Shown here piece after piece: positions 24,803-32,609 of a stretch of DNA of 51,963 nucleotides; position 1 is the stretch's first letter, and each line of letters opens with the position of its first letter. A program made the translations under genes and the position numbers. Source of the stretch: an uncultured Ruminococcus sp. (lineage in GTDB: Bacteria; Bacillota; Clostridia; Oscillospirales; Acutalibacteraceae); contig CADANT010000017.1 of the NCBI GenBank assembly GCA_902789345.1, positions 1 to 51,963 on the forward strand, read 5' to 3'. The notes under the pieces were generated by a model, which was not told the origin of the DNA, searched no databases, and saw only the letters and a list, made by a program, of their open reading frames with translations.

Positions 24803-25885
24803 ATGAAAAGAATCATAACATTAACTGATGAATCAACCAGTTGTTTTGCCGGTTATCAAGGTGAGCATAATGCAACGCAACTTAGTTGGCAGTTACCATT
24901 AGAGCTGCAGTCTTACAACTACATCCTTGCTTTTGCACTGCCTGACGGCAGCACGGAATCGGTTATTATCGATGAGTACCCTATAGTCTATAATTTGTCC
25001 CAAACAATAACACAGCAGGCAGGTGTGATTAATGTACAACTCACCGTCCTTAACGATGATGGCGAGTTAATATATAAAACACAGCAGGTACAGCTGCGTA
25101 TTGCGAGCAGTGTAAACATAGACAGCACGGCAAAGCCGTATGTAAGCGAGCTTACGCAAGCAATTGAGCAGTTTATAGCAGCGACAAAGTCGCTTGATAA
25201 TATAGCAATTACCGCAGAACGCAATGACAAAGGTGTTACTATATCTATCACGGATAAAGACAAAACGGTAAGCACTTATAGCATATTTGACGGCAGCGAC
25301 TATGTGCTCACAGATAATGACAAGCAAGACATCGCAACTGTTGTTACCGACGATTTGTCAGATAAGCTTGACAGTAAACAAGACAAGCTTGCTTCCGGCG
25401 AAAACATTAAAACTATCAATAATCAATCGATTTTGGGCGAGGGAAACTTAGCTATAAGTAGCAGTGCAAAGCTGATTGGCGAAGCAACAACAAGCGAGAT
25501 GGTTTCAGTTATTGCGGTTAAGCCGATTGAGGAATTACAAGTAAATGGAGTTTATGTTCTACAAATCTATGGCGGTTTTAACGACCAAAATATGTCGCTA
25601 ACGAGTGGAACTTGTCCATTAAGATTTAAAGTGAGAGATAGTCAGAGAAGTATATATTCAACAGTAATTAGTTATCAAGCAGTGTCAAAAACAGTCATGA
25701 ATTTCGGCTATGGGATGTTGTTTGTACATTCTAAAGATTATGTCGCTGGACAAATAAATGGCAACATTATAAGGAAGGGCGGCGAATCAATATTGGGCGA
25801 AAATAATGCAATAAGCTTTGAATTAGTAACAGAGGATAGGTTTTGGGTGAAAGATACTAACATTAAGATTTGGAGGCTTGTATGA
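24803..25885 (+). CDS. Upper baseplate/receptor-binding protein
   Basis: A 360-residue structural protein. The N-terminal domain (ITLTDESTSCFAGYQGEHNATQLSW) resembles phage upper-baseplate (BppU-type) N-termini. A helical middle (YVSELTQAIEQFIAATKSLDNI) suggests a trimeric stem. The segment NIKTINNQSILGEGNLAI is a common shaft motif of Firmicutes tail fibres. The C-terminal 120 residues are the likely receptor-binding head. ATG 24803 follows the previous stop by one base; it ends in an ATGA overlap with the next gene. Confidence 0.7.
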   Translation: MKRIITLTDESTSCFAGYQGEHNATQLSWQLPLELQSYNYILAFALPDGSTESVIIDEYPIVYNLSQTITQQAGVINVQLTVLNDDGELIYKTQQVQLRIASSVNIDSTAKPYVSELTQAIEQFIAATKSLDNIAITAERNDKGVTISITDKDKTVSTYSIFDGSDYVLTDNDKQDIATVVTDDLSDKLDSKQDKLASGENIKTINNQSILGEGNLAISSSAKLIGEATTSEMVSVIAVKPIEELQVNGVYVLQIYGGFNDQNMSLTSGTCPLRFKVRDSQRSIYSTVISYQAVSKTVMNFGYGMLFVHSKDYVAGQINGNIIRKGGESILGENNAISFELVTEDRFWVKDTNIKIWRLV

Positions 25886-26079
25886 AAATTTGCGTGAACG
25901 GAACTATAAGAGAGATGACAGCTGCCGAAGAAAAAGCATACAGAGAAGAAATTGCAACACAGGATGAGAGCGGCGAGGGAGACAAGCTGATAATGCTTGA
26001 ACAACAGGTGAGCGAAAATGCAGAGCAAATAACAGAGGTGCAAGAAGCATTATGCGAAATATATGAGCAGATTACTTGA
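25882..26079 (+). CDS. Small phage protein, XkdX-position
   Basis: A 65-residue acidic protein. The start gives a short strand (MKICVNGTIREMTAAEE), followed by a coiled coil (LEQQVSENAEQITEVQEAL). Start at ATG 25882 with GGAGG five bases ahead, overlapping the previous TGA. Small proteins like this sit between tail fibres and lysis genes in many Firmicutes phages. Function unknown. Confidence 0.6.
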   Translation: MKICVNGTIREMTAAEEKAYREEIATQDESGEGDKLIMLEQQVSENAEQITEVQEALCEIYEQIT

Positions 26080-26119
26080 TTTGCTCGTATATGTGTTGAA
26101 TAGCAAGGAGGTGATTGAC

Positions 26120-26248
26120 ATGGCAGTAATATACGCTACTTTGATAGTCAAGGGCAAGCGGACATATAAGTCAGTGCCCGAAAAAATAAAAAATGAAGTA
26201 AAGGGCATATTAATCTCGCTTGAATGTGAGGATTTAATTGAGGAGTGA
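26120..26248 (+). CDS. CD1375-family small phage protein
   Basis: A 42-residue protein, MAVIYATLIVKGKRTYKSVP at its start, which matches the CD1375 group of tiny proteins found just before the lysis cassette in clostridial prophages. A perfect AAGGAGGTGAT site lies at 26105-26115. Its function is not known. It ends just before the endolysin gene. Confidence 0.75.
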   Translation: MAVIYATLIVKGKRTYKSVPEKIKNEVKGILISLECEDLIEE

Positions 26249-26252
26249 TTTT

Positions 26253-27242
26253 ATGAGTAAAAGAGAAGAATTTGTTTCCAAAGCACTTGGATATAAAGGG
26301 TACAACTGTAGTCATTTTATCCAAGTAATGTCAGACTATGGTGCGACCTATGGAGATGCATGGTGTGCATGGTTTGTAAGCACTGTAGCCCGTGAGTGTA
26401 ATTTAGTAAATGCTATTACGCTCTCAGGCGGAGCAGGGTCAATACCACGCTACAGTGTTGCAGCAAACAAAGGTAAATGGTTAGAGGGCTACAATAGTAT
26501 TCCACAGGCAGGAGACGTCATTGTGTTTACGTGGAATGGGCTGGGAACATATGAAGGCTCAGGCATGGATAAATACTATAGCGACCATGTCGGTATAGTA
26601 TACAAAGTAGATAGTACATATGTTTACACTGTTGAAGGGAACGCTAACGGCTCAAATACATCGTCAACAGTATGTTGTAAACAATATTCGCTGTATAGTG
26701 GCAAAATCAATGGTTATTATCGCCCAAACTGGACGCTGGTAGGCGATGACGGAAAGGATGAAGAGGTCATGGAATTTAAAAAAGGAAACAAATCTAACGC
26801 AGTGCTTATGTATAAATCATTAATCAGAGAGGCACACAGCTTAGGCATAATCAAAAATAATTGCGATGAATCAGACAGCTTTGGAGACGGTACTGATAAA
26901 GCAACACGGGAAATACAAAAAAAGTATGGTCTTGTTGTTGATGGAGTGGCAGGAGTGCGTACAATAACTGCGCTAAGAAATGCTGTTAGTAAAGCACAAA
27001 ATAAGTTGATATACCCATCGGAAATCAGTAGTGGCTGGGGCATTGGTGTAAGAATGGCAAAAATTTGCTTAAGGACATTGCAAAAAAAGGGTACAATTAA
27101 GACTGCGCCAGATAGCAAATACGGCTATGGGGCAGGAACTAAAAAAGCAATTAAGGAAGTGCAAGCTGTTGCAAAATTAAGTCAAGACGGAATTATAGGA
27201 TCAGCAACAGCAAATGCAATAGAAAAGTTGCTACAGCAATAA
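26253..27242 (+). CDS. Endolysin: CHAP amidase with two peptidoglycan-binding repeats
   Basis: A 329-residue lysin that opens the cell wall at the end of the lytic cycle. Residues 1-160 are a CHAP domain with catalytic Cys38 in DAWCAWFVS and His112 in YSDHVGIVY. Two C-terminal peptidoglycan-binding-type repeats follow, near residues 215-245 (REIQKKYGLVVDGVAG) and 290-320 (KEVQAVAKLSQDGIIG). Start at ATG 26253 with GAGGAGTG upstream. No signal peptide, so export depends on the holin that follows. Confidence 0.88.
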   Translation: MSKREEFVSKALGYKGYNCSHFIQVMSDYGATYGDAWCAWFVSTVARECNLVNAITLSGGAGSIPRYSVAANKGKWLEGYNSIPQAGDVIVFTWNGLGTYEGSGMDKYYSDHVGIVYKVDSTYVYTVEGNANGSNTSSTVCCKQYSLYSGKINGYYRPNWTLVGDDGKDEEVMEFKKGNKSNAVLMYKSLIREAHSLGIIKNNCDESDSFGDGTDKATREIQKKYGLVVDGVAGVRTITALRNAVSKAQNKLIYPSEISSGWGIGVRMAKICLRTLQKKGTIKTAPDSKYGYGAGTKKAIKEVQAVAKLSQDGIIGSATANAIEKLLQQ

Positions 27243-27253
27243 GGAGGCTTAAA

Positions 27254-27565
27254 ATGGAAGATATAGTTAATTATGGTACAGTGATAATAGCTGCAATTAG
27301 TGCATTAGCTTTTGTCGTCAGCGTCATTACACAGGTGACCAAATCAATAGCGTTTTTTAGTAAAATCCCGACACAATTAGAGGTCGTTGTATTATCTGTC
27401 ATAATTACCCCTGCAGCGTATATAGCATATGCTCAATATAACTACATGCAGCTGCACTGGTATATGATTGCAGCATCAATTATAGCTGCTTTTTTTGTTG
27501 CCTTTGTGGCAATCTTTGGTTGGGAAAAGTTTTGTACCCTGTACAGAAGATTTTTTAAAAACTGA
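27254..27565 (+). CDS. Holin
   Basis: A 103-residue membrane protein with about three transmembrane helices (YGTVIIAAISALAFVVSVIT, LEVVVLSVIITPAAYIAYA, MIAASIIAAFFVAFVAIFGW) and a short basic C-terminus (LYRRFFKN). It directly follows the endolysin gene with AAGGAGG ahead, the classic place and form of a holin. It makes the holes that release the lysin. Confidence 0.85.
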   Translation: MEDIVNYGTVIIAAISALAFVVSVITQVTKSIAFFSKIPTQLEVVVLSVIITPAAYIAYAQYNYMQLHWYMIAASIIAAFFVAFVAIFGWEKFCTLYRRFFKN

Positions 27566-27577
27566 TTTAAACAAATA

Positions 27578-27616
27578 GATAGCAGTCACATAAATTATCT
27601 GTGTGACTGCTATTTC
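27578..27616 (+). terminator. Hairpin terminator after the lysis cassette
   Basis: ATAGCAGTCACA (27579-27590) pairs perfectly with TGTGACTGCTAT (27602-27613). Only three T's follow, so efficiency is uncertain. It separates the late operon from the methylase gene. Confidence 0.65.
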
Positions 27617-27619
27617 CTA

Positions 27620-27647
27620 GTAATAACGCCCCTAAAAATGTTATTAC
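27620..27647 (+). promoter_or_regulatory. Operator-like dyad before the methylase gene
   Basis: GTAATAAC (27620-27627) and GTTATTAC (27640-27647) form an 8-bp palindrome. Overlapping its left arm, the 12-mer at 27621-27632 is repeated in inverted form at 28471-28482, directly before the XRE regulator. This suggests a binding site shared by the two genes. The methylase ribosome site AGGAGG follows at once. Confidence 0.4.
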
Positions 27648-27659
27648 AGGAGGAAGATA

Positions 27660-28412
27660 ATGAATAGTTTTATAGGCTGGGTTGGCGGAAAAAGCAGACT
27701 AAAAAAGTACATAATACCGCTGATGCCGGAAAATGTTGAAAGATATATTGAGGTCTTTGGTGGAGCTGGTTGGGTATTTTTTGCTAAAATACCGCACCAA
27801 ACTGAGATTTTTAATGATATTGATGGCAACTTAATCAACTTATATCGCCAAATCAAAAATAATTGCGAAGAGCTGCAATCAGAAATTGACTGGTTACAAA
27901 GCAGAGAACTGTTCTATGAGTATAAGAAACAAATAGAAGAAAAGGCTCATCTTACTGATATTCAGCGTGCGGCACGGTATCTATACTTAATAAAAACAAG
28001 CTTTGGCAGCACAAAATCATCATTTGCCACTGCTCCCAAAGGCACATATAAAATAATAGAACAGCTGCCATGATATAAAGAAAGATTAAGCAAAACGATA
28101 ATTGAAAACAGAGATTTTGAGCAACTGATTAAAGTTTATGACCGAGAAAAAGCATTATTTTATCTTGACCCACCATATGTTGATACAGAAAAATATTATA
28201 CAGCTGCAACTTTTAAAACATCTGATCACAATCGTTTAAAAGCTGTTTTAAGCACAGTCAAAGGTCGTTTTATCCTTAGTTACAATGACTGTGATTTTAT
28301 TCGTGATTTGTACAAAGACTATAAAATACGCTCTGTAGACCGTATTAATTTGCTTTCAGCCAACGCTAACAACCGTAAAAACTTTAAGGAGGTAATCATT
28401 ACAAATTACTAA
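27660..28412 (+). pseudogene. D12-class DNA adenine methyltransferase with in-frame TGA
   Basis: A phage orphan methyltransferase of the Dam/D12 class that would transfer a methyl group from S-adenosylmethionine to adenine N6. Motif I (FIGWVGGKSRL) is at the N-terminus. After 137 codons there is TGA (28071-28073). The same frame then continues for 112 codons to 28412 with the catalytic DPPY motif, followed by VDTEKYY and SYNDCDF, both family features. The expected residue is Trp (TGG to TGA), so this looks like a single nonsense mutation. The N-terminal fragment alone lacks the catalytic centre. Confidence 0.85.
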
Positions 28413-28458
28413 TTCCGTAATAATCTTACATTATAAGTAATATAGTAACGCCTTTGGT
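28413..28458. other. Candidate right end of the prophage
   Basis: Just after the methylase stop, CGTAATAATCTTACA ends in TACA at 28430, the form of the right end of Mu-like elements (ends TG...CA). A similar GTAATCATTACA lies 27 bases upstream in the methylase C-terminus and could be a second transposase site. The left end is outside the window, so the 5-bp target duplication cannot be checked. Confidence 0.3.
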
Positions 28459-28478
28459 TATAATATATTCGGGGCGTT
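28447..28478 (+). promoter_or_regulatory. Promoter/operator region of the XRE regulator
   Basis: TATAAT at 28459-28464 is a good -10 element; no clear -35 is seen at 17 bp. It lies inside a dyad AACGCC (28447-28452) / GGCGTT (28473-28478), whose right arm belongs to a 12-mer (28471-28482) also present before the methylase in inverted form. Autoregulation is likely. Confidence 0.45.
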
Positions 28479-28481
28479 ATT

Positions 28482-28748
28482 ATGATAATTAATAATCTTT
28501 CCACACTTCTAGGCAAATGCAGAATGACACAATCCGAGCTTGCCAAAAAGACGGGAATAAGACCTGCGACAATCAATGAGCTTTATCACGATATCGCACG
28601 AGGCGTTTCCTTTGAACAACTTGATAGACTGTGCGAAGTGCTTAACTGCACAACATCTGACCTGTTTGAATACACACCAAATGCTATGAAAAAGACAGGA
28701 AAATCATTGATCCTAGAGGACCATGGGAACAGAAAAAAGCACCGATAA
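28482..28748 (+). CDS. XRE-family helix-turn-helix regulator
   Basis: An 88-residue Cro/CI-type DNA-binding protein. The helix-turn-helix is MTQSELAKKTGIRPATINEL (residues about 15-34), followed by LDRLCEVLNCTTSDLFEY, the standard ending of the XRE domain. It has no C-terminal effector domain. It could be a phage or host gene: it lies just outside the suggested right end, but shares a 12-base site with the region before the methylase. An overlapping terminator closes it. Confidence 0.8.
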   Translation: MIINNLSTLLGKCRMTQSELAKKTGIRPATINELYHDIARGVSFEQLDRLCEVLNCTTSDLFEYTPNAMKKTGKSLILEDHGNRKKHR

Positions 28749-28761
28749 ATGGTGCTTTTTT
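28733..28761 (+). terminator. Intrinsic terminator of the XRE gene
   Basis: AAAAAGCACC pairs with GGTGCTTTTT (stem between 28734 and 28760, loop GATAAAT), followed by T's. It overlaps the end of the coding region. Confidence 0.85.
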
Positions 28762-28795
28762 ACGGAAATGATTTGTGAAATATACTCACAAAAGC

Positions 28796-28857
28796 AAAAA
28801 GCAGATATCCATATTAATGGTGTTAAATCACCTGCCGTATGGATATCTGCTTTTTTA
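28796..28857. terminator. Long 18-bp-stem terminator with inner hairpin
   Basis: Arms 28796-28813 and 28838-28855 pair without mismatch over 18 bp (A-run, GCAGATATCCATA). Inside them GGTG (28819-28822) pairs with CACC (28829-28832). A-run and T-run flank it, so it can terminate in both directions. It separates the XRE gene from the minus-strand EFR1 gene. Confidence 0.8.
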
Positions 28858-28859
28858 TT

Positions 28860-29090
28860 TACGCATAAATATGCAATTTGTGCAAATGTAAACGAGTCTA
28901 TCTTTTTGCATTCTATCTGCAACTTTTTTGCGTTTTTTCTGCAAAGCTACAATAGTTACCTGTAAATTCTTTGCGTCATTCAAACTTTCCTATTTATGCT
29001 TTTGACATTAACGGGAAAAGTATTTTGGTTATGTATCTTTCCGTATCTGTAATCTTGTCTTATTTTCGCAGACAGGACAGCACACCCAAT
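28860..29090. other. Intergenic region, no gene seen
   Basis: Some 230 bases of AT-rich sequence between the long terminator and the end of the EFR1 gene. Short open frames on both strands have no ribosome site and no recognisable product. Confidence 0.5.
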
Positions 29091-29849
29091 CTACATATAC
29101 CTTTCTATTCTGCATTGTTCAATAACCTCATTTTCCAAAAGAGTAATTGCCTTTTTTGGACATAAACTAATGCACCTATAACACATAGTACAGTGGTTTT
29201 TTGACATTGCTTTATTTTCTTTAATATAAAGATTATTCATTGGACATACTGAAACGCATTTACCGCATCCAATACAATCATTATTGATTTTCAATTTATC
29301 TGAGTAGTCCTTCGTCTTTTTGTAAAACCACAGTCTTTGACCAAATAGTCCAATCATATGTGCAATCAGTGTAATGCCCTCTTGAGGATAAACACCTTTT
29401 TTAATCTGTGAAGCAACATTCTCAATTTTTTCATCCGCCCGTGCAATAATGTCTCGATTTTCTTCTATTGTCTTTTTCAATAATTTGCTATCACAAACAG
29501 CGTCGGGCATACGAATATGTACTCCCCCTAAAATGGTTGCTCCACACTTTTTTAGCAGTCTTGCTGTACATCCCGCACCATCGCCACTAAAAACACCCAT
29601 AGTGGCAATGCATAGTATCTTTTTGTGTTTCCAAATATCGGCGTTCTTTTTTATAAAATCCCGCACCATATACGGAGCATTGGAAAATTGCGTCGGATAC
29701 CCTATAAATATCACTTCATTTTGTTGAATCGCTGTAAGTGCGTCAGGACTTTCTATTGCAATTACCTCTGCGGACATATCAATTAGCGAAATCAATTTTT
29801 CAACACAATACTTTGTGTTACCCGTACCACTTAAATATATTCCAACCAT
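29091..29849 (-). CDS. EFR1-family flavodoxin-ferredoxin protein
   Basis: A 252-residue redox protein. Residues 1-150 form a flavodoxin-like FMN domain (GIYLSGTGNTKYCVEKL at the phosphate-binding loop, IFIGYPTQFSNAP, ATMGVFSGDGAG). The C-terminus carries two 4Fe-4S motifs, CIGCGKCVSVCP and CTMCYRCISLCP. Such proteins pass electrons in the cytosol of anaerobes. It is translated from a strong TAGGAGG site and lies eight bases after the TetR gene in the same operon. Confidence 0.85.
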   Translation of the reverse strand: MVGIYLSGTGNTKYCVEKLISLIDMSAEVIAIESPDALTAIQQNEVIFIGYPTQFSNAPYMVRDFIKKNADIWKHKKILCIATMGVFSGDGAGCTARLLKKCGATILGGVHIRMPDAVCDSKLLKKTIEENRDIIARADEKIENVASQIKKGVYPQEGITLIAHMIGLFGQRLWFYKKTKDYSDKLKINNDCIGCGKCVSVCPMNNLYIKENKAMSKNHCTMCYRCISLCPKKAITLLENEVIEQCRIERYM

Positions 29850-29857
29850 AAGTCCTC

Positions 29858-30448
29858 CTAAAATTCACAACTAAATATTTTGATTAAATCATTCAATTTA
29901 TCTTCCCATTTATGACTATAATGGACATTCTTCATTGTTGTAAGTGCCGTAAGACCATGTACATATGCAAATAAGGCAATAACTAAGTCTTCTTTCTTGC
30001 TCTGCGACATATCAGCATCAGCAAGCAATTTTAAGATTTGCTCTTTGTATATAGTAAAAGGTCTATAATTACATTCTTCATTTCCGTCAATATCCAAATC
30101 AATCCGAATATTTCCTTGTTGGAATAAAAAACTAAAATATTGTGGCCATTTCATAAAAAAAGAAATATATGCCTTTCCAAATTCAAGCAGAAAATCCGGA
30201 GTGTTCTTATATTTTGATACCGTATCTTCCAAGACTGCCGCAAACTGATTGGTGATGTGTGACTGCATTTCCCGAAGCAACTGTTCTTTGTTTGAAAAAT
30301 GGCTATATGGAGCTGCATGACTTACATTACAAGCCTGTGCTACCTTACGAAGGGATAATTGATTTATCCCATACTGGTCAACCAATTCAATTCCTTTTTC
30401 TATTAGCTCATTTTTCAAATTTTTATGATGATATCTCTTCTTTTCCAT
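29858..30448 (-). CDS. TetR/AcrR-family regulator of the EFR1 operon
   Basis: A 196-residue TetR-type repressor. The N-terminal helix-turn-helix is LSLRKVAQACNVSHAAPYSHFSNKEQLLREM; the C-terminal domain (AYISFFMKWPQYFSFLF) resembles WHG/TetR_C ligand domains. It is the first gene of a two-gene operon and is followed by the EFR1 gene. Its promoter is flanked by two palindromic sites, suggesting autorepression released by an unknown ligand or redox stress. Confidence 0.88.
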   Translation of the reverse strand: MEKKRYHHKNLKNELIEKGIELVDQYGINQLSLRKVAQACNVSHAAPYSHFSNKEQLLREMQSHITNQFAAVLEDTVSKYKNTPDFLLEFGKAYISFFMKWPQYFSFLFQQGNIRIDLDIDGNEECNYRPFTIYKEQILKLLADADMSQSKKEDLVIALFAYVHGLTALTTMKNVHYSHKWEDKLNDLIKIFSCEF

Positions 30449-30463
30449 AAACGTCCCTCCAAA

Positions 30464-30507
30464 CTTTACATTGTCAACATTATACTCCTTAATCTTTACA
30501 CTGTCAA
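30464..30507 (-). promoter_or_regulatory. Consensus promoter with paired TetR operators
   Basis: On the minus strand TTGACA (30507-30502), 17-bp spacer, TATAAT (30484-30479). Two copies of TTGACARTGTAAAG lie at 30494-30507 and 30464-30477, 30 bp apart, one over the -35 and one just after the -10. Each is a TTnACAnTGTnAA palindrome. The layout is that of a TetR autorepressed promoter. Confidence 0.8.
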
Positions 30508-30907
30508 GATATTGGATAAATCTATAATCAAAGCGACAACGATTTTTCTCCGCATCCCCGTCATTCTATACATAAATAATTTTCCTTACCACAATTTCCC
30601 TTATACACACTCGAATGTAATTCATTCTTCCTGTCAATTCTAAAGCATTTTCAGCCTTTGGTCGCTCCGTGATCACTTGCGCATAATAAGACAATATGAA
30701 CTTTAGTCTCTTATTATAGGAGATTAAACATTCTATGATAAGGTATTTCACATCGTTTAATCAGACACCATATTTCTGTAAAATATAAGAGCAAGACTTT
30801 CAGAAAACAAGCGGTGAGCTTATAGGCGATAAATAATGATTTTTATTATATACAAAGGTCTGTGCAGTAATGGTGGGCTTCACCCTTAAAGCTTAATGTA
30901 ATAAAAT
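30508..30907. other. Intergenic region, nothing recognised
   Basis: About 400 bases upstream of the TetR promoter. Short minus-strand frames exist but have no ribosome site or recognisable product. It may be eroded mobile-element DNA, given the KTR remnant next to it. Confidence 0.4.
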
Positions 30908-30948
30908 AGAGCCGATGAACAGCGGTTGCTCACTTGTTCATCGGCTCT
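30908..30948. repeat. Hairpin repeat, copy 1
   Basis: 14-bp stem AGAGCCGATGAACA / TGTTCATCGGCTCT with loop GCGGTTGCTCACT. It shares AGCCGAT-AAC, CTCAC and TTCATCGGCT with two more copies at 31366 and 33408. It may also terminate transcription of the neighbouring remnant. Confidence 0.65.
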
Positions 30949-30953
30949 GCGTT

Positions 30954-31094
30954 TTAAACGTCTGACACTTCTACGGTAATGATATTCAGTTGCTTTGCAT
31001 TTATCAACGTCTGCTTATGGCACTTGGTACAGGACAACGGGAAGTTCTTTAGCTCTGTATTGTCATTGTTTTTGTCATACTTCAACACCTTATC
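30954..31094 (-). pseudogene. Remnant of a cysteine-rich KTR-domain protein
   Basis: A 46-codon open stretch on the minus strand encodes DNTELKNFPLSCTKCHKQTL and INAKQLNIITVEVSD. This matches the second half of the small cysteine-rich KTR proteins carried as accessory genes by Tn916-type and related integrative elements (ELKNFPLYCPKCK..TLI..KQLNITVIKEPDA). The first CxxC half is lost, and stop codons precede it. It marks old mobile-element cargo. Confidence 0.55.
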
Positions 31095-31365
31095 CTAAGT
31101 CTATAAGCTATGTACCCAAAGCCCATAAAATGCAGGATTTTGATCTGATTTGGGCTGTGGAACATTTCCGATGTTTCTCTAAGGGCCCCCTATAAGTTGT
31201 TGCATAACCTCTTATTACGCCAAACATTGTGATTATTTATTTGAACAATTAAAAGTTGTTCTATTTTCTATTATAATCTAGAATAATTAAAAAATTATCA
31301 GCGTTAAATCATGGGTGGTAAACGCTTATTATGTAATATAAATTTTATATATTACATAAAAATCC
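31095..31365. other. Intergenic region with an AT-rich palindrome
   Basis: No gene seen. It holds a near-perfect inverted repeat at 31330-31358 (ATGTAATATA...TATATTACAT) and a GAACAA/TTGTTC dyad near 31243-31261, either of which could bind a regulator. Confidence 0.4.
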
Positions 31366-31405
31366 AGCCGATAAACCCGTGAGTTTACTCACAAATTTAT
31401 CGGCT
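31366..31405. repeat. Hairpin repeat, copy 2
   Basis: Outer stem AGCCGATAAA (31366-31375) / TTTATCGGCT (31396-31405); inner stem GTGAG (31379-31383) / CTCAC (31388-31392). Upstream ATTACATAAAAA is also shared with copy 3. It lies at the 3' side of the acetyltransferase pseudogene. Confidence 0.7.
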
Positions 31406-31465
31406 GTTCTTACTTGTTACGGTGATTTTTGAATGTGCAGTTTATTTTAATAAGCAATAATAAGT

Positions 31466-31919
31466 TTATTTTTCCAAATATACAAACTGAAGCTCATCAT
31501 TAATAGGCTTATGCTTAAATACTTTTATCCCATTTTTTGATACATTAAAATGTTCTCTTTGCTTCGAGTGCTTGTAAAAAGTTCATATCGCTTGTTTGGA
31601 AAATACTGTTCAATTTCCTTTAAAAGAGCTTTGCTCCATACCCTTGGCGTCTATGCTGTGGGTGAACCATCAGTTTGCCTGTATATACTGTTCCACTGTC
31701 TTCTTTTGCTCGTACCGAACCGATGATATTTCCGTCATCATCAAGCATTTTAAGAATAATTCCTTCCTGAAATTCACTGATAATTTCGTCCAAAGTTTGT
31801 TTTAAAGGCGGTATATCTCTGCTTCCAAATAAATCCGCCTCACTTTGATATGACAGGTATTGCAGCCGCAAAATTTCCTGCAAATCTTCATAATTCGCTT
31901 TGTAAATTTTTCTATCCAT
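31466..31919 (-). pseudogene. GNAT acetyltransferase, frameshifted
   Basis: The first 99 codons (31919 to 31620) read as a GNAT N-acetyltransferase up to the acetyl-CoA loop VHPQHRRQGYGAKL, then stop. The rest is present in other frames: LKEIEQYFPNKRYELFTS and ENILMYQKMG, then, after a second shift near 31512-31518, KVFKHKPINDELQFVYLEK to a stop at 31466. Two small indels therefore break an otherwise complete gene of about 150 codons. Start at ATG 31919 with a GGAGGAA site. Confidence 0.75.
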
Positions 31920-32009
31920 AATGAAAATTCCTCCGAATCTTCAATTTGCTCTTATGCAACCTATCGGTATAAAGGAATATACGCTTTAATTGATTTTTTA
32001 CTACAAAAC

Positions 32010-32609
32010 TTATTCCATACATTTTGAGAAATGGTGGTACGATAGAACGCTGATAGGGCAAAAATATATACACCAAAATTCTAATACTGCCACGCCTATC
32101 CAGCTTGGTGCGTCTGCTTTGAACACTCCGAGCATAGTCATAATTAAACAAGATATAAAGAACACACCATGTATCATAAGCAGATATTTAAGCCATTTAT
32201 CAGACTTTGTTTTTGCATTAATTGTCAATCCTGCGAAAAAGGTTGATAACGCCATAATAGCATATCCTAATAAATCGTAGCTAAACATTAGGTCTGCTCT
32301 TTGAAAATCAAGAATATTTTCTGCCTGTTGTGTTAGGGCGGTCAATCTAACAGTTGTTAGTTGTGCAAAGTAGACCAACAGAATAATTGTTGTATACACG
32401 GCTGCAAACGCCGCTGATACATACCCTGCCAGCTTGCGTTGCTTTTCAGAATAGTAGGCATATCCACACATCATTGATACAAAACTTAAAGAAATAAATA
32501 TAGATAAAAAATAGCTTCCAAAATTAAATTCAAACAGCATAGATACAGCAAATCCAACTACAGCAACTAGATTTACGACTGACCCCAACATTCCAATTTT
32601 TTTATTCAT
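32010..32609 (-). CDS. Multi-span membrane protein paired with a TetR regulator
   Basis: A 199-residue integral membrane protein with about six hydrophobic spans (VVNLVAVVGFAVSMLFEF, YFLSIFISLSFVSMMCGYA, AAFAAVYTTIILLVYFA, LLGYAIMALSTFFAGL, LLMIHGVFFISCLIMTML, WIGVAVLEFWCIYFCPI). Its start ATG overlaps the TetR stop, so the two are translated together. It is probably the regulated product of that TetR, perhaps an export or envelope protein. No substrate can be given. Confidence 0.75.
   Translation of the reverse strand: MNKKIGMLGSVVNLVAVVGFAVSMLFEFNFGSYFLSIFISLSFVSMMCGYAYYSEKQRKLAGYVSAAFAAVYTTIILLVYFAQLTTVRLTALTQQAENILDFQRADLMFSYDLLGYAIMALSTFFAGLTINAKTKSDKWLKYLLMIHGVFFISCLIMTMLGVFKADAPSWIGVAVLEFWCIYFCPISVLSYHHFSKCME

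Noticed and set aside
27620..28482. Methylase flanked by inverted repeats as a small transposon
   Set aside because: The 12-bp repeats are next to gene starts, there is no transposase or target duplication, and the methylase is a normal phage gene at this place.
30995..31195. Plus-strand open frame of 66 codons
   Set aside because: It is the antisense of the KTR-protein remnant; no ribosome site.
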